Origin: Nakamurella silvestris
Lineage (GTDB): Bacteria; Actinomycetota; Actinomycetes; Mycobacteriales; Nakamurellaceae
Assembly (NCBI GenBank): GCA_003576535.1
Contig: QXCQ01000132.1
Coordinates: forward strand, 224,573 to 288,572
Direction: 5' to 3'
DNA: 64,000 nucleotides
Each line of letters opens with the position of its first letter. Position 1 is the stretch's first letter. Under the pieces are notes generated by a model. It made no database searches, had not been told where the DNA came from, and saw only the letters and a list, made by a program, of their open reading frames with translations. A program made the position numbers and the translations under genes. Positions 29,563-38,781 of the stretch are shown here, in pieces.

Positions 29563-31329
29563 GTGCCAACATGGATCTGGATTCTCATCGCCGTTGTCGT
29601 CGTCGTCGCAGCTGTACTCGCCGTGGGGCTGGTGCGGGCGCGGAAGAAGACGATCTCCCTGCGGGACAGCGCCCCCGCGCCGCTGGCCCAGGAGGAGAAA
29701 CCGAAGCCGAAGGCCTCCACCTACAAGGCCGGCGGTTCGATCTCCTTCTCGGCCGGCCCCTCCTCGGGTACGGCCGTCGCCGAGCCGCCCGCCAAGGTCG
29801 AGCCGGTCACGCCTGCACCCGTCACCGCTGCGCCGGCGGCGCCGAAGCCCGCCCCGAAGCCCGCTGTGCCGGTCGCGCCTGCGCCCCCGGTAGCAACCCC
29901 GCCGGTCACGACCCCGCCTGCCACGTCCCCGGCCGCACCGGAGCACCCGGTCGCGGACCGGACCGAGACCGACGGCCAGCCCGGCGTCGGTGACGACGCG
30001 TCGGTGCCGCGGGACTCGATCCGCCCGGAGCTGGTGGACGTCGAGCTGCCGGAGCCGGCCGTTGTCGAGCCCGACACCGAGATCGCGCCCGCTGTCGAAG
30101 TGCCGGCTGTCGAAGTTCCGGCAGTCGAAGTTCCCGCTGCCGAGGTGTCGGCTGCCGACGAGGCCGAGGTCGTCGAGGTCGTCGTCGAGACCGTGGTGGT
30201 CGAGCAGATCGAGGACACCGCGGTGGTGGTGGCCGAGACCGTGGTGGTCGATGTCCCCGTCGAGGCCCCCGCAGCCCCTGTTGTCGAGGCCCCGGCCGAA
30301 GCTCCGGCAGCCCCCGTCGTCGAGGCCCCCGTTGTCATCCCGGCGGTGGACACGCCGGCGGCCCCGGTCGTCGAAGCCCCGGCCGGTACCGAACTGGACG
30401 TCATCGACCCCAGCGAAGGACGTCTGGGCCGGCTCCGCTCGCGGCTGTCCCGGACCCAGGGCGCCTTCGGCCGGTCGATGCTCGGCCTGCTCGGCTCGGC
30501 CACCCTGGACGAGGACTCCTGGACCGATATCGAGGACACCCTGCTGATGGCCGACCTCGGGGCCGGAGCCGCCACCGAGATCGCCGACAAACTCCGCGCC
30601 GAGGTGGCGGCCCACGGTGTGGCCTCCGCCGCCGATGCCCGGGCGATGTTGCGCAAGGTGCTCGTCGAGGCACTGGACCCCTCCTTCGACCGTTCGATCA
30701 AGGCCCTGCCGCACGACGGGCGTCCGTCGGTGCTGCTGGTGGTCGGGGTCAACGGCACCGGAAAGACCACCACCACCGGCAAGCTTGCCCGGGTGCTGGT
30801 CGCCGACGGTCGCACCGTGGTCCTGGGCGCGGCCGACACCTTCCGCGCCGCTGCGGCGGACCAGCTGCAGACCTGGGGGGAGCGGGTCGGTGCGACCATC
30901 GTGCGCTCCGGACAGGGCGCCGATCCGGCCGCGGTGGCTTTCGACGCCGTCAAGAAGGGCATCGAGGTGGGGGCCGACGCGGTGCTCATCGACACCGCCG
31001 GGCGGCTGCACACCAAGTCCGGTCTGATGGACGAGCTGGGCAAGGTCAAGCGGGTCATCGAGAAGCAGGCCGAGGTCGACGAGGTCCTGCTGGTGCTCGA
31101 TGCGACGACCGGTCAGAACGGCATGGTGCAGGCGAAGGTCTTCGCCGAGGTCGTCAACGTCACCGGTATCGCCCTGACCAAACTGGACGGAACCGCCAAG
31201 GGCGGGATCGTCATCGCGGTCCAGCGCGCACTGGGTGTGCCGGTCAAACTGGTCGGCCTGGGTGAGGGTCCGGACGATCTCGCCCCCTTCGAACCCGGTG
31301 CGTTCGTGGACGCCCTCCTCGGCGAGTAA
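29563..31329 (+). CDS. ftsY: Signal recognition particle receptor FtsY
   Basis: The protein is 588 residues from a GTG with GGAGGA seven bases upstream. Residues 3-24 are a membrane anchor (WIWILIAVVVVVAAVLAVGL). A long, acidic, Ala/Val/Pro/Glu-rich repetitive linker occupies about 40-285 and is longer than in most FtsY proteins. The NG GTPase domain follows: N helices near 290-370, G1 GVNGTGKTTTTGKLA near 395, DTAGRLHTKSGLM, and TKLDGTAKGG. It docks SRP-ribosome complexes at the membrane with Ffh, encoded at 35,834. Confidence 0.94.
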   Translation: MPTWIWILIAVVVVVAAVLAVGLVRARKKTISLRDSAPAPLAQEEKPKPKASTYKAGGSISFSAGPSSGTAVAEPPAKVEPVTPAPVTAAPAAPKPAPKPAVPVAPAPPVATPPVTTPPATSPAAPEHPVADRTETDGQPGVGDDASVPRDSIRPELVDVELPEPAVVEPDTEIAPAVEVPAVEVPAVEVPAAEVSAADEAEVVEVVVETVVVEQIEDTAVVVAETVVVDVPVEAPAAPVVEAPAEAPAAPVVEAPVVIPAVDTPAAPVVEAPAGTELDVIDPSEGRLGRLRSRLSRTQGAFGRSMLGLLGSATLDEDSWTDIEDTLLMADLGAGAATEIADKLRAEVAAHGVASAADARAMLRKVLVEALDPSFDRSIKALPHDGRPSVLLVVGVNGTGKTTTTGKLARVLVADGRTVVLGAADTFRAAAADQLQTWGERVGATIVRSGQGADPAAVAFDAVKKGIEVGADAVLIDTAGRLHTKSGLMDELGKVKRVIEKQAEVDEVLLVLDATTGQNGMVQAKVFAEVVNVTGIALTKLDGTAKGGIVIAVQRALGVPVKLVGLGEGPDDLAPFEPGAFVDALLGE

Positions 31330-31347
31330 CCGCCCCCCTTCCTCCCG

Positions 31348-31394
31348 CGAGCGGACTGCCACGCCCCACAATCAGGGGTGTGGCAGTCCGCTCG
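31348..31394. repeat. Single hairpin of repeat family A
   Basis: This is a perfect 15-bp stem, CGAGCGGACTGCCAC (31,348-31,362) with GTGGCAGTCCGCTCG (31,380-31,394), plus an inner CCCC/GGGG. It begins 18 bases after the ftsY stop. It is the same forward/reverse pair of half-sites that is reiterated at 42,048-42,805. There is no T-tract, so it is not a standard intrinsic terminator. Confidence 0.85.
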
Positions 31395-31443
31395 TGGTGT
31401 CTGTGACCAGCATTAACCTGCGCGACATTGCAGGGCTCCTGTG

Positions 31444-31481
31444 TTCACGCCTCGGAAACATCAGCGAGCGGCAAAGGCAAC
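31444..31481 (+). promoter_or_regulatory. Candidate GlnR-type nitrogen operator upstream of amtB
   Basis: TTCAC-N6-GAAAC-N6-GAGCG-N6-GCAAC reads as two a/b half-site pairs on the 11-base grid used by GlnR (consensus gTnAC-N6-GnAAC). Both GnAAC halves match, while the first and third elements are weak. A further GTGAC-N6-TAACC lies at 31,403-31,418. The amtB-glnK-glnD promoter is a classic GlnR target in streptomycetes and mycobacteria, so the position fits, but the site is only a candidate. Confidence 0.4.
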
Positions 31482-31586
31482 ACATTCGCGGGAATCTCCT
31501 TGTGTCACTGGGGTACCGGCCTTTCGGGTCGGCCCGGAACGCGGTTCGTTCCGCCACCCCACCGCCCTTCTGTGCAAGGAGATCCC

Positions 31587-33301
<1,715 letters not shown>

Positions 33302-33307
33302 CGCGAG

Positions 33308-35641
33308 ATGGTTTCAGCCGTGGGTGGTAGTTACGCCGACCTACGGGCCCAGCTGCTGGGCCGGACCGGGGTTCCCGGTCCGGCCCGGCGCCGGGCATTG
33401 GCACGACTGACGGACGGCTGGCTCGCTGAGCTGGCCGGCGCTGCGGGGGTCAATGTCGGTGGCGTCGCACTGGTGGCCGTGGGCGGCTACGGGCGTGGCG
33501 AGTTGAGCCCGTACTCCGATCTGGACCTCGTCCTGTTGCATTCCACCGAGACCCCCGTCTCCTACGCCGAGATGCTGGCGGAGCGGTTGTGGTACCCGAT
33601 CTGGGATTCCCGGGTCAAACTCGACCATTCGGTCCGATCCGTCGGCGGCGCCCGGCAGATCGCCAAGACCGATCTGCCGGCGATGCTGGGCATGTTGGAT
33701 CTGCGTCACATCGCCGGAGATCCTGATCTGGCCGCCACCCTGCGCCGCCGGGTGCTGGCGGACTGGCGCAACGACGCCAAGGACCGGTTGCCCGAGTTGG
33801 AGGCCACCTGCCGGGAAAGGTTCGACCGTTCCGGCGAGATCGCCTTCTCCACCGCCCCGAACCTGAAGGAGTCCCGCGGAGGTCTGCGGGATCTCGTGGT
33901 CATGCGTGCGGTGGCCGCCTCCTGGCTGGCCGACTGCCCGCACCAGGGGCTGGAGGAGGCCCGCTCGGAGCTGCTCGACGTGCGGGACGCCCTGCATCTG
34001 ACAGCTGGTCGAGGGACCGACCGCCTGCAGATCCAGGAGCAGGACGCCGTCGCCGAATCGCTGGGGTACCCGGACCGGGACGCCCTGCTGACCCACGTGG
34101 CCGGGATCGGCCGCACCGTCTCGCTGGCCGCCGACCTCACCTGGCACCGGGTCAACCGGGTCATCTCCGGCGGGAGTCGCGGTCAGCTGACCGAGCTGGG
34201 CGGGCAGTTCGTCCGCCGCCCGGACCGCACCCCGTTGGCGAACGGTGTGGTCGAACAGGACGGGGAGGCCGTGCTGGCCCGGGTGGCCAACCCGGCGAAC
34301 GACGCCACCCTGACGATCCGCACGGCCGCCGCGGCCGCCCAGGCGGGTCTGCCGATCAACCCGGGCACCGTGCTGCGCCTGGCGAAGGTGAGCAGGCCGC
34401 TGCCCGAGCCGTGGCCCGCCGTCGCCCGGGACGCCTTCGTCTCGTTGCTGGGCGCGGGGGAGCCGATGATCACCGTCTGGGAGTCCCTGGACCAGGCCGG
34501 TCTGATCGCCGCGCTGTTGCCCGGCTGGGAACGGCTGCGGTCCATGCCGCAGTGGGACCCGATTCACGTGTACACCGTCGACCGGCATCTGATGGAGACC
34601 GCGGTGCAGGCCTCGGCCCTGGTCCGGCAGGTGTCCCGGCCCGATCTGCTGCTGATCGCGGCGATCTTCCACGACATCGGCAAGGGCCTGGAGGGCGACC
34701 ACTCGACCACCGGGGCCGAGATGGTGACCTCCTGGGCCGAGCGGATCGGCTTGGGGCCCAAGGACTCCGAGACCATCCGGCTGCTGGTCCTGCACCATCT
34801 GCTCCTCGCCGACACCGCGACCCGCCGGGACCCGGACGACCCGGCCACGGTGGCGTCGATCATCGAGGCGATCGGCGACGTCGACACCCTCGACCTGCTG
34901 CAGGCGCTGACCGAGGCGGACGGGCGGGCCGCGGGGCCGACCTCCTGGTCCAGCTGGAAGGCGGCCCAGGTCCGGCACCTGGCGGGTCGGGTGCGGGCCG
35001 CCCTGGGTGGCGTGGCCCCGGTCGCGGAGGCGGGCCTGAACTCCTGGGAGGGCGAGCTCGTTGCAGGCGGCGGCTTGGGCATCTCCATCGAGGAGGTGCC
35101 GGGGTCGATCCAGGTCCGGGTCGCCGCCCCCGATCGGCCGGGTCTGCTCGCGGCGGCGGCGGGGGTGCTGACGATGCACCGGATGACGATCCGCGGGGCG
35201 ACGGCCAGGACGGTGGGGGACACGGCCCTGCAGGTGTGGTCGGTGCAACCCCAGTTCGGCGGGGCCCCGGAGGCGACGGTGCTGCGGGTGGACCTGATGA
35301 AGGCCCTCGACGGGTCGCTGGACGTCGCCGGGCGGATGGTCAAGCGCTCCTCGTCCCCGTCGGCGCGGGCCGGTCTGCCCGATCCGCTGGTGCGGGTGCT
35401 GCCCGATGCCTCGGACCAGGCGACGGTGATCGAGGTGCGCGCCCATGACGCCCCCGGGATGTTGTACCGGCTCACCACCGCGCTCGCCGGCAGCGGGGCG
35501 GTGGTGCGGTCGGCACGGGTGGACACCCTCGGCTCGGAGGCCGTCGACGTGTTCTACGTGGTCGATCGTCGAGGTCTGCCGTTCACCCCCGGGGTGGCCT
35601 CGGAGCTCGCCGAGCAGCTGCGGCGCGTCGTTTCGGCCTGA
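33308..35641 (+). CDS. glnD: PII uridylyl/adenylyltransferase and removing enzyme
   Basis: The protein has 777 residues. A nucleotidyltransferase domain with GGYGRGELSPYSDLDLVLL lies near 59-77. An HD hydrolase domain with FHDIGKGLEGDHSTTGAEM lies near 455. Two C-terminal ACT domains (about 595-665 and 690-775) sense glutamine. The enzyme modifies and demodifies GlnK Tyr51. It lies six bases after glnK in the amtB-glnK-glnD operon. Confidence 0.95.
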   Translation: MVSAVGGSYADLRAQLLGRTGVPGPARRRALARLTDGWLAELAGAAGVNVGGVALVAVGGYGRGELSPYSDLDLVLLHSTETPVSYAEMLAERLWYPIWDSRVKLDHSVRSVGGARQIAKTDLPAMLGMLDLRHIAGDPDLAATLRRRVLADWRNDAKDRLPELEATCRERFDRSGEIAFSTAPNLKESRGGLRDLVVMRAVAASWLADCPHQGLEEARSELLDVRDALHLTAGRGTDRLQIQEQDAVAESLGYPDRDALLTHVAGIGRTVSLAADLTWHRVNRVISGGSRGQLTELGGQFVRRPDRTPLANGVVEQDGEAVLARVANPANDATLTIRTAAAAAQAGLPINPGTVLRLAKVSRPLPEPWPAVARDAFVSLLGAGEPMITVWESLDQAGLIAALLPGWERLRSMPQWDPIHVYTVDRHLMETAVQASALVRQVSRPDLLLIAAIFHDIGKGLEGDHSTTGAEMVTSWAERIGLGPKDSETIRLLVLHHLLLADTATRRDPDDPATVASIIEAIGDVDTLDLLQALTEADGRAAGPTSWSSWKAAQVRHLAGRVRAALGGVAPVAEAGLNSWEGELVAGGGLGISIEEVPGSIQVRVAAPDRPGLLAAAAGVLTMHRMTIRGATARTVGDTALQVWSVQPQFGGAPEATVLRVDLMKALDGSLDVAGRMVKRSSSPSARAGLPDPLVRVLPDASDQATVIEVRAHDAPGMLYRLTTALAGSGAVVRSARVDTLGSEAVDVFYVVDRRGLPFTPGVASELAEQLRRVVSA

Positions 35642-35653
35642 AACGTCCCCTCC

Positions 35654-35719
35654 TCCCGCGCACCGTTCGTGGATCCGCGCACGCTGCAGGGTGCGCCGAT
35701 CCGGGAACGGTGCGCGGGA
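35654..35719. repeat. Intergenic palindrome, family B copy 2
   Basis: Perfect 15-bp outer arms, TCCCGCGCACCGTTC (35,654-35,668) and GAACGGTGCGCGGGA (35,705-35,719), enclose an imperfect inner palindrome centred on CTGCAG. It starts 12 bases after the glnD stop. The outer TTCCCGCGCACCGTT-type arm is shared with the copy at 63,871. It may help terminate the amtB-glnK-glnD transcript, but lacks a T-run. Confidence 0.85.
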
Positions 35720-35751
35720 GCAGGGCTCCGACGACCCGGGTGCGGACCTGG

Positions 35752-35784
35752 TTGACAACGCCGGTCGGCTGCACCGACTAATCT
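35752..35784 (+). promoter_or_regulatory. Possible ffh promoter
   Basis: A consensus -35, TTGACA (35,752-35,757), and a TANNNT-type TAATCT (35,779-35,784) precede ffh. The 21-base spacer is longer than the 17-18 optimum, so the true -10 may be an overlapping weaker hexamer. A 5' leader of roughly 45 bases would result. Confidence 0.4.
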
Positions 35785-35833
35785 GCAAGGGGCCGAGAAA
35801 TTGGCGAACTGCAGCTGAAGGAAGGCATCACCC

Positions 35834-37381
35834 GTGTTCGAGACTTTGTCCGATCGGCTCTCCGGAGTCTTCTCCTCCCTCCGTGGCAAGGGGCGGGTCA
35901 CCCCCGCCGATATCGACGCCACCGCCCGGGAGATCCGGATCGCCCTGCTGGAAGCAGATGTCGCCCTTCCGGTGGTGCGGGCGTTCGTCGCCGCGATCAA
36001 GGAGCGCTCGACCGGCGTCGAGGTCTCGGCGGCGCTGAACCCGGCCCAGCAGATCATCAAGATCGTCAACGAGGAACTGGTCAACGTCCTCGGCGGCGAG
36101 ACCCGGCGGCTGGCCTTCGCCAAGAACCCGCCGACCGTCATCCTGCTCGCCGGTCTGCAGGGTGCAGGCAAGACCACCCTCGCCGGCAAGCTCGCCCTGC
36201 ACTTGAAGAGCCAGGGTCACACCCCGCTCCTGGTGGCCTGTGACCTCCAGCGTCCCAACGCCGTCACCCAGCTGCAGGTGGTGGGGGAGCAGGCCGGTGT
36301 CACCGTCTACGCCCCCGAGCCCGGCAACGGTGTCGGCGACCCGGTCGGGGTGGCCCGGGACGGTATCGCCCAGGCGAAGCAGAAGATGCACGACATCGTC
36401 ATCGTCGACACGGCCGGCCGCCTCGGTGTCGACGAGGAGATGATGAAACAGGCCGCCGCGATCCGCGACGCCGTCAACCCGGACGAGATCCTGTTCGTCG
36501 TCGACGCCATGATCGGACAGGACGCGGTCAACACCGCCGAGGCCTTCCGCGACGGTGTCGGTTTCACCGGCGTGGTGCTGACCAAGCTCGACGGTGACGC
36601 CCGTGGTGGCGCGGCCCTGTCGGTGCGCTACGTCACCGGCGCCCCGATCATGTTCGCCTCCACCGGTGAGAAGCTCGCCGACTTCGACGTGTTCCACCCC
36701 GATCGGATGGCCTCGCGCATCCTCGGGATGGGAGACATGCTGACGCTGATCGAGCAGGCCGAGGGTGCCTTCGAGGCCGACCAGGCCGAGGCGATGGCGG
36801 CGAAGATGGGCGGCGGCGAGTTCACCCTCGACGACTTCCTGCAGCAGATGCAGTCCCTGAAGAAGATGGGTCCGCTCGCCGGGATCCTGGGCATGCTGCC
36901 CGGGGCCGGGCAGATGAAGGACGCGCTGGCCAACGTCAACGACAAGGACCTCGACCGCACCGCGGCGATCATCCAGTCGATGACGCTCGAGGAGCGGCAG
37001 AACCCGAAGATCATCAACTCCTCCCGCCGCCAGCGCATCGCCAAGGGCTCCGGTTCCACCGTGACCCAGGTCAACGCCCTGCTCGACCGGTTCACCGAGG
37101 CGAAGAAGATGATGTCGGCGATGGCCGGCCGGTTCGGCTTCCCCGGGGCGAACAACCGCAAGACGGTCAACCGCAAGGGCAAGGGCAAAAAGGGCAAGGG
37201 ATCCGGTCGCGGCCCGACCCCGCCGAAGATCCGCGGTGGCATGCCCGGGTTCCCCCCGGGTATGCCCGGTCTGCCGCCCGGGGCGGCCGGCGGGTTGCCC
37301 GGCGGGCTTCCCGGTGGGATGCCGGAACTGCCACCGGGTTTCGACTTCGACCCGAACCAGATCAAGCTGCCGAAGCGCTGA
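35834..37381 (+). CDS. ffh: Signal recognition particle protein Ffh
   Basis: The protein has 515 residues. The N domain is followed by a G domain with LAGLQGAGKTTLAGKLALHL (about 105-124), VDTAGRLGVDEEMM and TKLDGDARGGAALS. The methionine-rich M domain (about 320-440) binds signal peptides and 4.5S RNA (SSRRQRIAKGSGSTV motif). The C-terminal 75 residues are a Lys/Gly-rich stretch then a Gly-Pro-Met repeat tail, common in actinobacterial Ffh. The GTG has AAGGAAGG about eight bases upstream. Confidence 0.96.
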   Translation: MFETLSDRLSGVFSSLRGKGRVTPADIDATAREIRIALLEADVALPVVRAFVAAIKERSTGVEVSAALNPAQQIIKIVNEELVNVLGGETRRLAFAKNPPTVILLAGLQGAGKTTLAGKLALHLKSQGHTPLLVACDLQRPNAVTQLQVVGEQAGVTVYAPEPGNGVGDPVGVARDGIAQAKQKMHDIVIVDTAGRLGVDEEMMKQAAAIRDAVNPDEILFVVDAMIGQDAVNTAEAFRDGVGFTGVVLTKLDGDARGGAALSVRYVTGAPIMFASTGEKLADFDVFHPDRMASRILGMGDMLTLIEQAEGAFEADQAEAMAAKMGGGEFTLDDFLQQMQSLKKMGPLAGILGMLPGAGQMKDALANVNDKDLDRTAAIIQSMTLEERQNPKIINSSRRQRIAKGSGSTVTQVNALLDRFTEAKKMMSAMAGRFGFPGANNRKTVNRKGKGKKGKGSGRGPTPPKIRGGMPGFPPGMPGLPPGAAGGLPGGLPGGMPELPPGFDFDPNQIKLPKR

Positions 37382-37383
37382 GC

Positions 37384-38448
37384 GTGACGGCCTGGCACAT
37401 CACCGGCACCGACCCGGCAAGGTCGGTGCCGGTGGACCTGTGGGTCGCCGACGGCGTCTTCGTCGACGGCCCGGTGGCCGATGCGGTGCCGATCGACGGC
37501 TGGGTGCTGCCCGGTTTCGTCGATGCCCACTGCCATGTGGGGTACTCGGCGCAGGGTGCGGTGGACCTGGACGAGGCGCAGAACCAGTTGCGGCTCAACC
37601 TGTCGGCCGGGGTCACGGCCATCCGGGACTGCGGTTCCCCGGTCGACACCCGGAGTCTGACCGGGCGACCGGATCTTCCGCTGCTCGTCCGGGCGGGTCG
37701 GCACATCGCCCGGCCGAAACGCTACATCCGTGACCTGGGGGTCGACCTGGAGGATCCGGCCGATCTGGTGGCCGAGGTCGGCCGTCAGGTCGCCTACGGC
37801 GGTGGTTGGGTGAAGCTGGTGGGGGACTGGATCGATCGCGACCTGGGCGACCTCGCCCCGCTGTGGCCGGCCGAGGTGCTGACCGAGGCGATTGCGCTGG
37901 CTCACGCGGGCGGGGCGCGGGTCACCGCCCATGTCTTCGGCGAGGACGCGCTGCCCGACCTGCTCGCCGCGGGGATCGACTGCATCGAACACGGGACCGG
38001 CCTGACCGACGAGACCATCGCGGTGATGGCCGAGAACGGCGTGCACCTGGTCCCGACCCTGATCAACATCGAGAACTTCCCCTCCTTCGCCGACGCGGCG
38101 ACACGTTTTCCCGCCTATGCCAAGCACATGCGCGACCTCTACGCGCGGGGGGACGAGACCGTCGGCCACGCGATCGAGGCGGGTGTTCCCGTCCACGCAG
38201 GCACCGACGCGGGCGGGTTCATCGCCCACGGCCGGATCGCCGACGAGGTGGTGTCCCTGGTTCGGGTGGGGCTGACGCCGGCCCAGGCCATGGACGCGGC
38301 CTCATGGCAGGCGCGGGAGTGGCTCGACCTGCCGGGCTGGGAGAGCGGTGCACGGGCGGATCTGGTGGTCTACGCCGCGGATCCCGCAGCCGACCTGGGT
38401 GTTCTGGGCTCGCCATCGCTCGTGATGACCTCTGGTGAAGCTCGATAA
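37384..38448 (+). CDS. Metal-dependent amidohydrolase, imidazolonepropionase-like
   Basis: The 354-residue protein has the amidohydrolase TIM barrel. The HxH metal motif is in GFVDAHCHVGYS (His49, His51). Lys in GWVKLVGDWI, His in VTAHVFGEDA and CIEHGTGL, and the catalytic Asp in VHAGTDAGGF complete the site. Its substrate is unknown; the family hydrolyses cyclic amides and related C-N bonds. It starts two bases after the ffh stop with GTG, so it is coupled to ffh. No transporter or pathway partner is nearby. Confidence 0.82.
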   Translation: MTAWHITGTDPARSVPVDLWVADGVFVDGPVADAVPIDGWVLPGFVDAHCHVGYSAQGAVDLDEAQNQLRLNLSAGVTAIRDCGSPVDTRSLTGRPDLPLLVRAGRHIARPKRYIRDLGVDLEDPADLVAEVGRQVAYGGGWVKLVGDWIDRDLGDLAPLWPAEVLTEAIALAHAGGARVTAHVFGEDALPDLLAAGIDCIEHGTGLTDETIAVMAENGVHLVPTLINIENFPSFADAATRFPAYAKHMRDLYARGDETVGHAIEAGVPVHAGTDAGGFIAHGRIADEVVSLVRVGLTPAQAMDAASWQAREWLDLPGWESGARADLVVYAADPAADLGVLGSPSLVMTSGEAR

Positions 38449-38781
38449 CTGATCGTCACCATTTGTTTCGTGCGTGTTACGCCTGCAGGTCAGGGCGGAT
38501 CTCCCGTTGTCAAATCGGCGGTCTGATCAAATCTTCGCCTGGATCACGTGTGACACAACAAACAGTCGTCATGTCCGGTTTGGCGCAACAAACCCAGGCC
38601 GAGCAGCAACCTTTACGCCCGCTGGTCGGCGGGGACCGGGCGTAATGCATGCCCTTTTCGGGTGCGGTGCACATCACACAGTTGCGTTACTTCCGCGTAA
38701 ATTCTCCCGGAACATCTTTGTATCGCGCGGTTCAGATGACAGGTTGAAGACTCACAATTCCGACACGACGGATGGAGTTTC
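38449..38781 (+). other. AT-richer 333-base leader region upstream of the M14 peptidase
   Basis: This region has lower GC than its surroundings and two short imperfect direct repeats of ACAACAAAC/GCAACAAACC (about 38,555-38,595). A 7-bp stem, ACGCCCG/CGGGCGT, lies near 38,616-38,644. It probably holds the promoter and a long 5' leader of the M14 gene. I cannot match it to a known riboswitch. Confidence 0.4.

Noticed and set aside
26091..29720. Antisense open frame of about 1209 codons opposite glnE
   Set aside because: It is a shadow of the well-supported glnE gene.
35642..35833. 4.5S SRP RNA gene next to ffh
   Set aside because: The palindrome here has none of the conserved GGAA/AGCA tetraloop and helix 8 features and is a member of a dispersed repeat family.
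38449..38781. Riboswitch (ydaO or similar) upstream of the surface peptidase
   Set aside because: The region has a small stem and a GGGGACCGGG stretch, but I cannot align it to the conserved core of a known class.
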